NCBI GenBank assembly: GCA_036362985.1
Contig: JAYGXS010000006.1
Span: 14,386,337 to 14,450,336, forward strand
DNA from: Ligula intestinalis
Taxonomy: Eukaryota > Platyhelminthes > Cestoda > Diphyllobothriidea > Diphyllobothriidae
Direction: 5' to 3'
Length of the DNA stretch: 64,000 nt
Shown here: positions 54,263 through 64,000 of the stretch, piece after piece
Layout: every line of letters starts with the position of its first letter
Position numbering within the stretch: position 1 is the first letter of the stretch
Notes under the pieces: generated by a model
Database searches by the model: none
What the model saw: only the letters and a program-made list of their open reading frames with translations
What the model was told of the DNA's origin: nothing
Translations under genes and position numbers: made by a program

Positions 54263-57200
54263 GTGAGTATCATTTTTAATTTCATATTAATTCAAATAAT
54301 CACTGAGTATATATTTGAAGTTTTGTAAAATTGTCTTTACGCAGAACTGACTTTTCAGCATAAATGTCTGCTTACCTTACTGAGCGCATGATTACCTACC
54401 GAGTATAACTAACGTACTTGAATTGAAATATGGTACTGCAGCCGATGACACTTCTACTGACCTAGCAAACAGTGGCTTAAAGTTCAGTTTTTTGTACACA
54501 GTATTGTATAGTATCTTATCTTATTATATGCATGTGCTGTATGCTTTTTCTCGTTCCGCCTTATTTTAATGTTCTCGGAGAAGCCTGCTCTTCTTTTTTT
54601 GCAAGCGATTTCTATGAAAGGGCAAAGGAAACAAAGTAATTGTTACCTTACTGCTGTTTGAAGTTGACCTTTTTAGATAGTTTTAGTTGTACTGCTGTAA
54701 TTGAAGTTAAATCATCCCGTATTTAGCTTTTACTCTCAATATTTTTGGAGGAATTCGACAAAAATCTGTTACCGGAGAAACTTCGTTTTTTTTTAAAAAT
54801 ATCAGACGTATTTACGTGTATTCGGCGTTTACTTCTTTTCCGATATACTTTAAACAGTTTTATCCAGCTTCCACTTAAGTAGTGTGAAACTCAACCCTAG
54901 ACTGTTTTGGACGCTCAAAGTATGTCTTCTTTTTATGTTGCCTATCGTAGTGCTTACTTATACTTGTTATGGCTGCGGTCATGACTGCTCTAGCCGGTCT
55001 TGGTTATGTGCTGGATGGAACTTCCCTTACCCGTGATGATCCGTGACAGCAGAACTCTGTCGACGTTAGTGGCCAAATTTCGAGAATCCAGGAACCACTC
55101 TGATCTCCTGACGGACTGAATCGAGTCAGGTTTTGAGTTGACTCACTCTTCAAAGTCTCCAATTAGGCAACGATGTCTAATCGAGGGCAGTAACACCGAG
55201 CTCGTGAAGTTAACGAAGAACAACGCATGCAAAACATCTCAGTCGTCGTTTGCTAGTATCTGAAAAAATCTTGTGGTGTTGTCGCTGAGATGGCGGACTG
55301 TCTCAGTGGATGGTCCTCAAGTCAATGTGGTTACTACATGCACGCCCAGCGCGGAATCCTGTTTGATTAGTCCTCGTCACCTGAGAAAAACAATACTGAA
55401 TATATTTGCAGCAAAGTCGATAAAACTTATGCCGTGATATTCGTCACATCTTGCTTCATGCATCTTCCTCTAGACAGGTACAGTGATGCCTAAACTGTAG
55501 TCGTCAGGAACGGTATTGTTTCTCCGCACTTGTTTACCCACCTCATGCACCCAGGCGCCAAAGTGGCGACACAAGTCTTAAATATTTTAACGGGTGTACC
55601 GTCCCCTCCAGGTGACTTGTTGTTTCGCAGCCTTCATATGGCGCCAGCGCCTTATCCCTTAGAAGACCAGTCGCATGACACTGAATAGGTAAGCGTTCGA
55701 AAATACTCCGTTGTAGATAGGAGCAAGGTTATGTTGGTTTCAATATCCAATTTGAGAAAGTGCTCGACCCTAGCCGAGTTGTTGGCAATAACGCCGCCAT
55801 TCACATCACGAACTGGGGCACTCAGTGAATACAGCTTACCACTAACTCTACGGATAAGTTAGTAGGATTTTCAAGTCTAACCAACTTTCGAGGCTTACTC
55901 CGTGAGGTTGCTATTTCAGCCTATTATTTCTTCCGGTCTTCCCTTTGCCGTCATAGTTCTGAGAATTATCATTACGGCACATGGTTCGACCTGTCTAATC
56001 AGACAAACTGCAGGGTCCTGCCGCTGATCCAATCACTGTGGCGTAGCCGGGTGTATACAATACGTTTCTCAGGTGCCCCATAGACTGATATTTTCAGTAA
56101 TGACCATTGCTTACTCGCTTATCCTTCGGCTCGGGTCTTAAGTCAAACCGGGTTTATCTGCTTAAGGCCTCTGCGGTGCTAGGTTGCCGAATTTTAACGA
56201 AATCGAGGTGTCTGGCGCGTAACATTCTAGGTGAGGTTGGAAGCTAAGCTTTCAAGCGTGTACGAATGATGACCCGGTGAAGCTCATGGGCATTACCAGT
56301 CTCGGCTTCATGCAGCGACCTGCTTATATGTGTAGTATATCTTCAATAGAAGTGTATGTTTGAGCTTCAGCTATTTAAATAACTACCCAATTACGAAGAC
56401 CTTGGTAGCCTTTTTGGCTTTTAACATTGACAGTGCTTACGCCCATATGGGATGACCTGTGAAGGGTAACGTTTAGTCTTGATATCAAATTTATAACTCT
56501 TGCCACGTCCTTAGTAGAAATGCACTTCGCCGACTTGGTTCAAGGTGGATATTTGTTGTCGGACCCATAGCTGAATGTGAGATTATCTCTACTGTAACCG
56601 AAAGCTCGAACTGTCTTCTCTTTGAAGGCCACATCCGAGAAAAGTTGCATTATTTTGTCCTACATCGTCCATCCGGCGCCGATGAGGGTCTGTGCCATAT
56701 GACCGAAACTGGTTACACGTCAAAGAAGAGTACCTTTTTGACTAGGTCGAAGTCAAACTATCATAACTCATGCTTGTTGAAATAGACACAGTTTGCATTT
56801 GAAGAGTTTCGAATCCGGATAGTATCATCGGCATAATCGTCGAAGGTAGGGAGTGTGCAACTTACACCTGTACGAGCAGATAATTTGAGATTTGATTTTT
56901 CATGGGAAACAGTTATAAAACGCGCCAATATTATTCAATTTGGATTATTTTAAAGTAACATACTTATGATCGTAAACAGCAGTTCCGCATAATCTTAACT
57001 CTGTTTTATAGGATCTATTCGTTATTTGTATCTATGCTGTTGTTCCTACCGCTCTAACCATCAATTTACTGTAAATGTTCTTTAATGGAAATCGATGTAA
57101 CTGTTATTATTATCATTATTCCTTCGTGCTCTTTGAAGTCTTGATTGCGCTCGCAAGACCTACCGTGCGGAGGGCTTCTTCGGAATGTACCGAGGTATGT

Positions 57201-60200
57201 GTTGATGTTGAGCAGTTCTGTTTAAAAAATGCTCTGAAATTAAGAATACGAAGGCTGGATAAAAAATACACCCTGATGTTCACGTAGAAGTGGTGGTTGT
57301 CTCTGGTAAATAGCATTAAAGCAGGAACTTGGTGCATTTGACGTAAAAAACCAGAATCTATTCATTTATAAAGGGGTTTGCTAGAGAGTGAGGTTTCTAT
57401 TTTTAGGATACCCTTAGTAAAAGCGAATCTTTGGGTTTCAACGATTTAAATGACCATCCAATTGTGAAAACCTCGCTAGCGTCAGCTGAATTTGAAACTT
57501 AGACAGGCTTGGGCATTGCTAGTTGTCACTGAGCTACAAGGCTCCGTCGAGTTTTTAACGAATGGATAGTCAATCAAATCGGTCGCATATTCTAAAGCGC
57601 ATTGCACTGACTCCACCCAGGGATAGGGTATAGCCTCAACAGTAGATTCCTTATTTGATTAAATGCCGATCGGAATTCTGAGGTAAGTTTTTGATTCGAA
57701 CAAATGACTTAAGTAGGGTTGTAATACTGAATATCGTGCAGCCTAGTCCCAAAATATTTCGGTCATGACAGAGTACCAACTTTTAGGCAACCTTCTTATA
57801 GCCTGCTAAAGACAAACTCTGGAAAAATGAGTATTCAAGTAGTTTGTATTTTTCCCCTTGATTTTCGATGCTACTAGGAATTCTATATTTTATAGAAAAC
57901 GTAGTCGTTTGGTAGTAAATTACGCCTTCTGCAAATCTACTTCTTATTGGCACAATGGACCTGGTTATTATGGTTTAAAGTTATCAGTCTTGTAGGCCAT
58001 ATCCAGTATTTGATTAATTCGTAGTTCCCACAATTACGACATTCATCCGGTTGCTCTGCCTCGGAACCCTGAGAGTAGCGCTCACCTTCTATGCCAAATA
58101 ATCTGTTATTTAGGGTTTTAGTAGGATTATCAGTTGTCTCATCTGTTTAACTCATATTCTGGTCTTCAGTTGTTTTATTTGTCCCTCAACCTTGGGTTTT
58201 TTATGGCTGGCTGACGTGGACTGATAAGTCGTAACCATTTCAAGGTTTCCAGTTCGGTTAGGGAATCAAAGAATTCAAAGGCGTTTGCCTATATTGTCCT
58301 TAATAAACTTGACTGAACTCGATTTGCTAAAATTAGTTCAGCCAGCACACTTAGTATCTGTCCTTCGCTCCTTGAGCATGATCAGTTGATCCGTTATCGC
58401 TTCAAACTTTCCTATTACCTTAATCAACGGTTTGCTCGCCTTGTTCTTTTCTTAGGTTCTGGCGTTAACCTCCTCCTCATCACCCCCGAGAAGGCGATTA
58501 AGCTAGTCTGCAATGACTTCTTTCGATACCACTTAAAGCCGGAGGGGTAAGTCTGCATTATTTGGCTTTTATCTGACGTGCCATAATGTCACATACCCGA
58601 GGGTATACTAGTTGTCGATCATCATTACGGTCACGCGAGTAGTTCATGCTTCAGGAGATGAAGCTGCGATTGCCGACGCTTGTTGGCCTGACGTTTCGGA
58701 TACTCACTTTAACAGCTCTTCAGAGAATGTAAACAAGTATAACAGGAGCACAAAGTGCGCAGTATTCTTGTTCATTGCTGGGGGTTGTAGTTGGTGCGAT
58801 GATTGCTTTTCGGCCTACACCCAAGTCGCTAGTTGACGTGATTGTATCAGCATTGTAAAAATCAGACGTTTCCTACTGTCGTTTACCGGATCTGGTGCAA
58901 TTGTGGACGGAACAACTACGTCGGAGAAAAACGGGGAGACTACTCTGAACTCTGGCGCTAACTCCCCTCTTGTGGCTTGTTCAGTGTAACCCAATCAACC
59001 TAAGTTTAACGAGGCCGAAATTATCATAGGAGGTGACAATCGCATGAACCATAAGCTCTTTGCTTCATTGTTCTCCGGCTCGCATCAAATGAATGACCTC
59101 CCGGCTCCATATTCTGCGCTGGTACTTTCCCTCGGCAAAATTACTAGGCATGCGTTAAGGGTGTGGGTGGCCGGTCGTCATGGTGATAGGGCATCAGATT
59201 TCGGAGTACTCGTCTCGTCAAGAACCAAGAGCGGTAATTAAATGGGTACAGAGTAACTATCAATCATCGCATCAACTAGGGCTGAACTCGACCACTGCTA
59301 ATTATTTTAGGCATGTGGTCGCCTAGCGACCGTCTCTGATAATGGGTTCGAGTTAGAATCCGAAACGTCAGTTCAACAACCCGTTTTCTCCGGCAGTAGA
59401 ATCTTCTTCTGAACTGCTTCCTGGAATTCGCCTGTCCGCTTCTATCAGCATTTCCTAGCCTTAAAAAAGACTGATTGGAAAGTAGAAGAGGAATCACTGA
59501 ACCTGATATCTGCGAGCGAAATGGCCTAACGCGAAAAAACACACACGGACTTAGTGTACCAAAAGGTCCCCCTGGCGTTTGTTTAGTCCGCTGGGTGTGA
59601 CTGGCAACCACGTCCGATCGTCCGGTTTCAGTTTAACATGGCCTAGTTACCTGAATATCGGTGTACTTATGCGCGGGCTGTTTAAGGCGTCATACTGTAA
59701 ATACAATGCCCGACAGTCCGGTAGTTTACCCTCCTCCGTCTTAAACCCACCCCAACCGTCAGGTTTAGATTGTTTATTGCGTTGTGCACGTTGTGTACCG
59801 TGTCTTACCGGTAAACCTTGTCACTCCAATGTGACGTTAGATTGGCGCCCACCCTCGAATAAAGTAGCCCCAGACAACCAAATTGGCAGTAAGCTGTCAA
59901 ATCATCAAACAGTTTTTAATTTTTCTACAACCCATAATTCTAGACGCTAGTAAAGATTCTTGCTACTTCGGAATCGTGCGCTGTCTGATAATTCGTGTTT
60001 TATTGTTAAGGGCTGCACACTAAGAGTGAGTTGACAGGCATCAGGCCTCGACAATATATTGCCTCGGTCAAAAGTTTACTTACCAATGTTGACCAAACTG
60101 CACGCTTCAGCTGCATGACGAAGAGCACTTTGGAATCGAAAGGTTCAGCGATAACTACTGCATCCTGTCGGAGTTCTTTGCTCTTCACAAGCCTTCATAT

Positions 60201-63200
60201 CCTGATCCTAGGTCAAAAAAGACCGTGTCTTTGAACCCAAGTCAGTCGGTTTTCTGTTTCGACTGCTCTATACCTCCACCCCATGCATGTACATTGTCAG
60301 TTGCACTCTGGAGCATTTGAAGTTAGTGAATATTTTCGAATTTGAAAGTTTGCCGGAGAAGAAAACCAGAGAGACTAATGTCGCCGGTGGGGGCATGTAC
60401 TCTCTACTTACACTTGTTACAGCTGTGATCATGCCTGATCTAGCCGACCTCAGTGATGTCCCATACGGTGCTTCTCCACGCGTGACGATACGTGGCAGTA
60501 GACCTGGAACGTTCGACCCATTCTCTTCTCCAGCGACGGAGGCCAAAAATCGAAGGTCCAAGAACCGCTTCCATGTTTTGACGAATAGTGTCGAGCCAAG
60601 TCTTGAGTTGCCCATCTCTTGGCCGCCTCCAGGTGGGTTGCGGTGCCGGATCGAGGGCAGCGTAGCAAAGCTCGTGCGTCGGACGACGGAGAGCATACCT
60701 TTGCTACATTAGTCATCTTTCTTGGATGGCCTGAGATATCCTCGTGATACTGCCGCAGCGAGTGGGGACTGTCTCATTTGAGAAGAATTCGCTATACTTC
60801 ACTCGAAGAATGGTCCTCAGGTAGCGGTGATCACTTTCAGTTCTCCTACCAGGCCGTCCCAGATTGTAACTGACGCAAGACAGTCAAACTCCTTCGTTAG
60901 CGCCTTGCGTTGAGCGCTAGTACAAGCGTCGTTTTTGAAGGTGTAGATAGAAACAACACAATTTTGGTATGTGTGGCCACATGTTATGCCACGTCAGTCA
61001 CTCGAACTTGCTATTCGCACACAAAGGCTATAGGAGCAGAGACTGAAGTAAATACGCCTTGGGTTTGCCAATTCACTCGCAACCCACTTCTCTTCCTCAG
61101 TGCAGCGTTAGTCCTCGATGGGAGGTGCGTACAAATTACCAAGTACCCCTGTGTGGCCCGTAGTCTCGAATACGCAGTCGGTTCTGTTCTTGGGCAGACT
61201 TCTTTTACTTTCAGCACTGTTAGTATTCGATAAGTTTTACCCCGACCGTCGAAAATCCGCTGAAGAACAGTTGTTGCATTGGACCTTCTGCACTTCTGGC
61301 TTAAAGGATGGATGTCGCCATCCATCCACCTCCCCAACACTATTTACAGGTTCATGGCTACTAGCGGCTGGTAAGGCCATTCAGCTTCTTTTAAAGTAAG
61401 CCGTCCCTTACGATCTGGTACCGCACGGAGCAGCTCTCAGGCAGGATAGTTGATAGGTCGCTATATTCCTTATGTTACAGTTGTCCTGATAAGACTGTTG
61501 AAAGCACGTCATATTTATACTGACCATTAGGGCTATCCACACCAGACTAAGATTGAGGTTTGTATGATCATGTAGCTCGCGTCTTTCGGCTTTCAGTTAG
61601 AATGTGGTCGATGGATAACTCCAATTAATCCAAAGGGACAATTATCATGGGTCTTGCGTTCGCAGATAAGACTTATTGGCCTTCCGTGGCAAAATTGTTT
61701 ATGGGAAACAACCCAAAGTCGGGTATTACTATTTTTGACAAAAGTACATTATACTTTACGGTTCCAAACTTTTTATAATGATTCTGTACGGACACCCACG
61801 CATGCTTTATTAAGTCAACAATCTCTTTAAGAGGTCAGGTTCCGTGAACGTGCGTTTTCCATTTTTCATCATCAAGCGGTCCAAAATTTTGATAAATGCC
61901 CCAAATTTGGGAATTTAAATGTCGGACAAAGGAACTGCCAACACAACTGTTTCCCACCTTGTCAGATGCTCATGCTCAAACTCTCACGTCTGCTCCCCTA
62001 AACCAACTACTTCTTTCCTACCCCCGACTCGACATCTGCTTCACGTATGTGAATCATAACAGCTGATACTTTATTTGTCAGCCACGCCTCGTTCACACCG
62101 TGGTTCCAGCGCTATCCGCCCCTCTAAATATATTACTAGCGTACTCTACTAGGTGAACCCTTTTTTAACTGAATTACAGAAAACCACTTACGCCGATACG
62201 TGAAATGCTCGCAGGAGGCGGTGCTGGTGCCTGTCAAATCATTATCACCACTCCAATGGAACTCCTGAAAATTCAGCTACAGGACGCTGGAAGGACTGCT
62301 TGTGAGTGCGCTTTCACTTTCCCTCTAATGGTCAGAAACAGCGATTGCTAAACCCTTGTCTTTGAAGTTAACGTTTTTTGTACACTCATACGAAATTTAG
62401 TGAGCGACCGCTTTTGTCGAGTAACCGGCCTCGACTGGTAACAAAGCGAGGCAAGCTCTCTCTCTCGCTTATCTTGCAAATCATCTACGCCGCTCTTGCT
62501 ACATTCACCACATTCCACTGAAGGCACGCATTCAAGTGGTGAAACTTCTCAGACTACTTAAGGCCGTTTGGCAGTCTTTCAAGCACTTTTAGGTGGCTTA
62601 TAATGACATTGCATTTATCGTAGCGAACAAGTCTAATCACATTTCCAATGGCGTTTCCGAGCTAAACCGTCTTGAGACTAAGTTCGGGCATTCGCCGTCA
62701 TAATCGAGGCCCCTTTCTTACCGCTCTGTGCGCGTAATGGTCTCTCCCTCTCTCTTCCTGGACGAGTAAACTCAGACCACAGCCAGATTATCATAAAGGA
62801 ATGCAGTCATTGTAACCTCACACTTTGTCCGAGAAACGCGTTACTATGGAAAAAAATGTCCCTCGGTAATATTAGGCACGGTTATCTTGCAACGGCACCC
62901 TACTGCTCTTCGCGTTCGCCTTTTCCATATATCGCTGTTGTTGATGGTCAGTTTCAATACGGATCGGAAAGTTCCGACAAAACAAATCTTGCTTTGACAA
63001 GCAGGTTTTAGTTTCAGCTGCACCCTGGTAGCGCCCCTTTCACTTTTATGAACAGTAAATCACTTGAAGCGATTTTTGCAGCAAAATCCTAATGAGGGCG
63101 GTGGCTGTGAGGCTAAGTGAATGCAGGACAATTCATAGCCCTTAAATGTTATTTTCGACAGTTAGTTGTCCTTCGCAAGACCTTTTTTAACACGGTGTGT

Positions 63201-63830
63201 TTTTTTACTTTCCATTGGCTGACTAATTACGTTTCTAACTTCTTTTTTGTCCCCGGATTATCAGGGGAAAAACAGATGGGATTTTTAATCAGGAGCTCGT
63301 AGGATGGTGAGACAGAAAATTTCATTCTAGTCCGTTTTGTTATATAGAAGATCGGAGTAATTTTTACGACGTTGTTGCCCCTTTGTATAACTCCAAGCAT
63401 TCTGGTTCCGGTGTAGTTGTTACAGGACATATGTATTACCGCCTTGCATCTCTTGCATAAGTTAACCTTTCTCAATATTGCAACTTTTCATTGTACCTCT
63501 TCATTTAATATCTGTTTTCTGAACTGAAGTTTTGAGTCACCACACTACCATTTGGTTGAAAGGTGCTTGGAGTTTCTTCAAATACAAGAAAGGGCTGTTA
63601 TCTCCCTTGATTTGGCTTCTTTTCAAAACCTGTTTTGTCGACATTTTACCTTCTTCTATTCCCTCGTAACCAATCTGAGGTCGGTAGTTTGTTATATCCA
63701 TCAAATAGACGCTAAACGATCAAAAGCTGCTTCAAGTGAAAATAGTTTGTCCCTCGTGCCTACACCACCAGATTATTCTTCCAGTGACGGGAAAGGGGTT
63801 GGTGATTGCTCTGCAAATCCAACAGCCGCT
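54137..63830 (+). CDS. SLC25A22: Mitochondrial glutamate carrier (SLC25 family), partial: first and last exons not seen
   Basis: Inner mitochondrial membrane carrier that moves glutamate with a proton. Secure exons: 54137-54262, 57139-57194, 58456-58546 and 62180-62301, all GT..AG with matching phases. A tentative linker exon starts at 63712. The joined frame covers about the first half of the protein. Repeat 1 has [20 protein letters not shown] with the PIDLVK signature, then the [11 protein letters not shown] block and [16 protein letters not shown]. Repeat 2 begins [19 protein letters not shown] with the signature PMELLK. The ITPEKAIKL and [16 protein letters not shown] segments are specific to the glutamate carriers SLC25A22/A18 rather than the aspartate-glutamate carriers, which also have an EF-hand half. 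The start codon lies upstream of 54137. Confidence 0.92.
54263..54954. other. Carrier intron, proximal part
   Basis: AT-rich, nothing recognised. Confidence 0.5.
54955..56340 (-). mobile_element. Old RTE LINE copy in a carrier intron
   Basis: Nucleotide order on the - strand follows the RTE copy at 14.5-17.5 kb with heavy decay. Matching anchors: GACACAAGTCTTAAATATTT and TTGTTTCGCAGCC (55570-55640, compare 16050-16110), CTGCAGGGTCCTGCCGCTGA (56008-56030, compare 16530) and CATGACTGCTCTAGCCGGTC (54980-55000, the 3' end). Clearly older than the copy in NDUFV2. Confidence 0.75.
56341..57138. other. Carrier intron, distal part
   Basis: No recognised coding sequence. 56355-56410 may be a worn SINE tail (compare 57430). 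Confidence 0.4.
57139..57194 (+). CDS. SLC25A22: Glutamate carrier exon B
   Basis: 18 full codons, [18 protein letters not shown], in the matrix helix and EG motif of carrier repeat 1. One base in, one base out. Acceptor CTTTGAAG, donor GTATGT. Confidence 0.9.
57195..58455. other. Carrier intron
   Basis: Mostly unrecognised AT-rich sequence. A worn tRNA-SINE-like segment lies at 57430-57540 on the - strand (CAATTGTGAAAACC tail). A dispersed repeat at 58255-58315 resembles 36660-36735. Confidence 0.45.
58456..58546 (+). CDS. SLC25A22: Glutamate carrier exon C
   Basis: [20 protein letters not shown] then FFRYHLKPE, second transmembrane helix. TPEKAIKL is diagnostic of the glutamate carrier subfamily. 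Ends with GG before GTAAGT. Confidence 0.95.
58610..59385 (+). mobile_element. Penelope-like element 3, heavily decayed
   Basis: 58868-58935 reads [17 protein letters not shown], a GIY-YIG nuclease block as in element 2. 59010-59130 gives [20 protein letters not shown] then [18 protein letters not shown], matching the C-terminal block of element 2. Both flanks carry worn hammerhead-like cores: the - strand at 58720-58675 (CTGAAGA then GAAACGTC) and the + strand at 59336-59369 (CTGATAA, stem II GGGTTC/GAATCC, GAAACGTC). So the end copies are again inverted. Confidence 0.75.
59386..60394. other. Carrier intron, nothing recognised
   Basis: Two open frames of 111 and 123 codons overlap on opposite strands here, but neither shows family motifs. 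Splice context for the carrier is absent. Confidence 0.4.
60395..60860 (-). mobile_element. RTE LINE 3' fragment
   Basis: On the - strand across several frames: [60 protein letters not shown] and the ORF end with the GGCTAGATCAGGCATGATCA tail. This is the C-terminus of the same RTE family as at 14.5 kb, 5' truncated. Confidence 0.88.
60861..62179. other. Carrier intron, remainder
   Basis: No recognised element. The acceptor of the next exon is AACTGAATTACAG. Confidence 0.5.
62180..62301 (+). CDS. SLC25A22: Glutamate carrier exon D
   Basis: 40 codons: [20 protein letters not shown] then [20 protein letters not shown]. Third helix and second carrier signature (PMELLK). Ends with one T before GTGAGT. 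Confidence 0.95.
62302..63711. other. Carrier intron, nothing recognised
   Basis: AT-rich intron sequence without recognisable elements. Confidence 0.5.
63712..63830 (+). CDS. SLC25A22: Tentative glutamate carrier linker exon
   Basis: After an acceptor CATCAAATAG the frame set by exon D (T + AC) stays open and reads [20 protein letters not shown] then [20 protein letters not shown]. Glutamate carriers have a variable, Ala/Ser/Pro-rich linker at this place. The donor is unclear (GTCAGA near 63829 is possible), and sequence similarity alone would not identify it. Confidence 0.4.
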
Positions 63831-63953
63831 GAAGTCAGACCTCAACCGTTTCTACATAAGACATTTAAGAAACACAGAATCTGAATATCCTCATTGCAAC
63901 CACAGGCAAGGGTATTTAGGCTTATTTTATGCGTGCCATACACCATGAACTTA

Positions 63954-64000
63954 TCCTCCTCCTCCTCCTCCTCCTCCTCCTCCTCCTCCTCCTCCTCCTC
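63954..64000 (+). repeat. (TCC)n microsatellite at the window edge
   Basis: Pure TCC repeat for at least 47 bp, running off the end of the window. Confidence 0.98.

Noticed and set aside
59276..59950. Overlapping frames of 111 and 123 codons as a gene
   Set aside because: Opposite-strand overlap, no motif, no splice context. The left part overlaps a worn Penelope end.
1..64000. CRISPR arrays, bacterial operons, rRNA genes
   Set aside because: No regularly spaced direct repeats with unique spacers, no Shine-Dalgarno-led gene runs and no rRNA-like segments. The DNA is plainly eukaryotic.

Overview
This is eukaryotic nuclear DNA from a metazoan. The genes are split into short exons by GT..AG introns (34 nt to over 8 kb), and most of the window is decayed transposable elements. 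The mix of retroelements (RTE, CR1, an ingi/jockey-like LINE with a 2A-like peptide, Penelope-like elements and hammerhead-bearing repeats), together with the very short introns, suggests a repeat-rich parasitic flatworm. A cestode or trematode is an inference; no species can be named from the sequence alone.

Three conserved genes can be rebuilt exon by exon. (1) NDUFV2, the 24 kDa [2Fe-2S] subunit of mitochondrial complex I, is complete on the + strand (13320-29761, seven exons, 242 codons before the stop). (2) A biopterin-dependent aromatic amino acid hydroxylase, phenylalanine-hydroxylase-like by its active-site residues, lies on the - strand (35814-47972). Seven exons cover the whole catalytic and C-terminal part, but the regulatory N-terminus was not found. 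(3) A mitochondrial glutamate carrier (SLC25A22/SLC25A18 type) lies on the + strand from 54137. Four secure exons and one tentative exon are visible, and the gene runs off the right edge. NDUFV2 and the hydroxylase converge, with their stop codons about 6 kb apart. The hydroxylase and the carrier diverge.

Layout: 1-13.3 kb has no host gene but holds a dead hAT transposon (3.5-6.9 kb) with a short retroelement nested in it, and a CR1-like fragment (9.9-10.9 kb). 13.3-29.8 kb is NDUFV2, whose introns carry a nearly full-length RTE LINE (14.5-17.5 kb), a full-length but mutated 2A-LINE (22.56-26.04 kb) inserted inside an older RTE 3' end, and a tRNA-derived SINE pair. 30-35 kb holds a 233-bp internally deleted copy of the 2A-LINE and two Penelope-like elements in head-to-head (inverted) arrangement. 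35.8-48 kb is the hydroxylase, whose introns contain RTE-derived duplications and a tRNA-like/hammerhead repeat cluster at 45.7-46.7 kb. 48.9-51.8 kb holds CR1 debris with a 2A-LINE fragment inside. 54-64 kb is the carrier gene with RTE and Penelope debris in its introns.

The most interesting system is an autonomous/non-autonomous retroelement pair. The LINE encodes a 2A-like motif (GIEANPGP), a PHD-type finger, an APE-type endonuclease and a reverse transcriptase. Two 233-bp derivatives join its first ~190 bp directly to its last ~42 bp, and each has its own target-site duplication. This has the same architecture as the trypanosome ingi/RIME pair. The second notable system is a family of tandem, tRNA-promoter-like repeats that fold into hammerhead ribozymes, comparable to the schistosome SM-alpha family.
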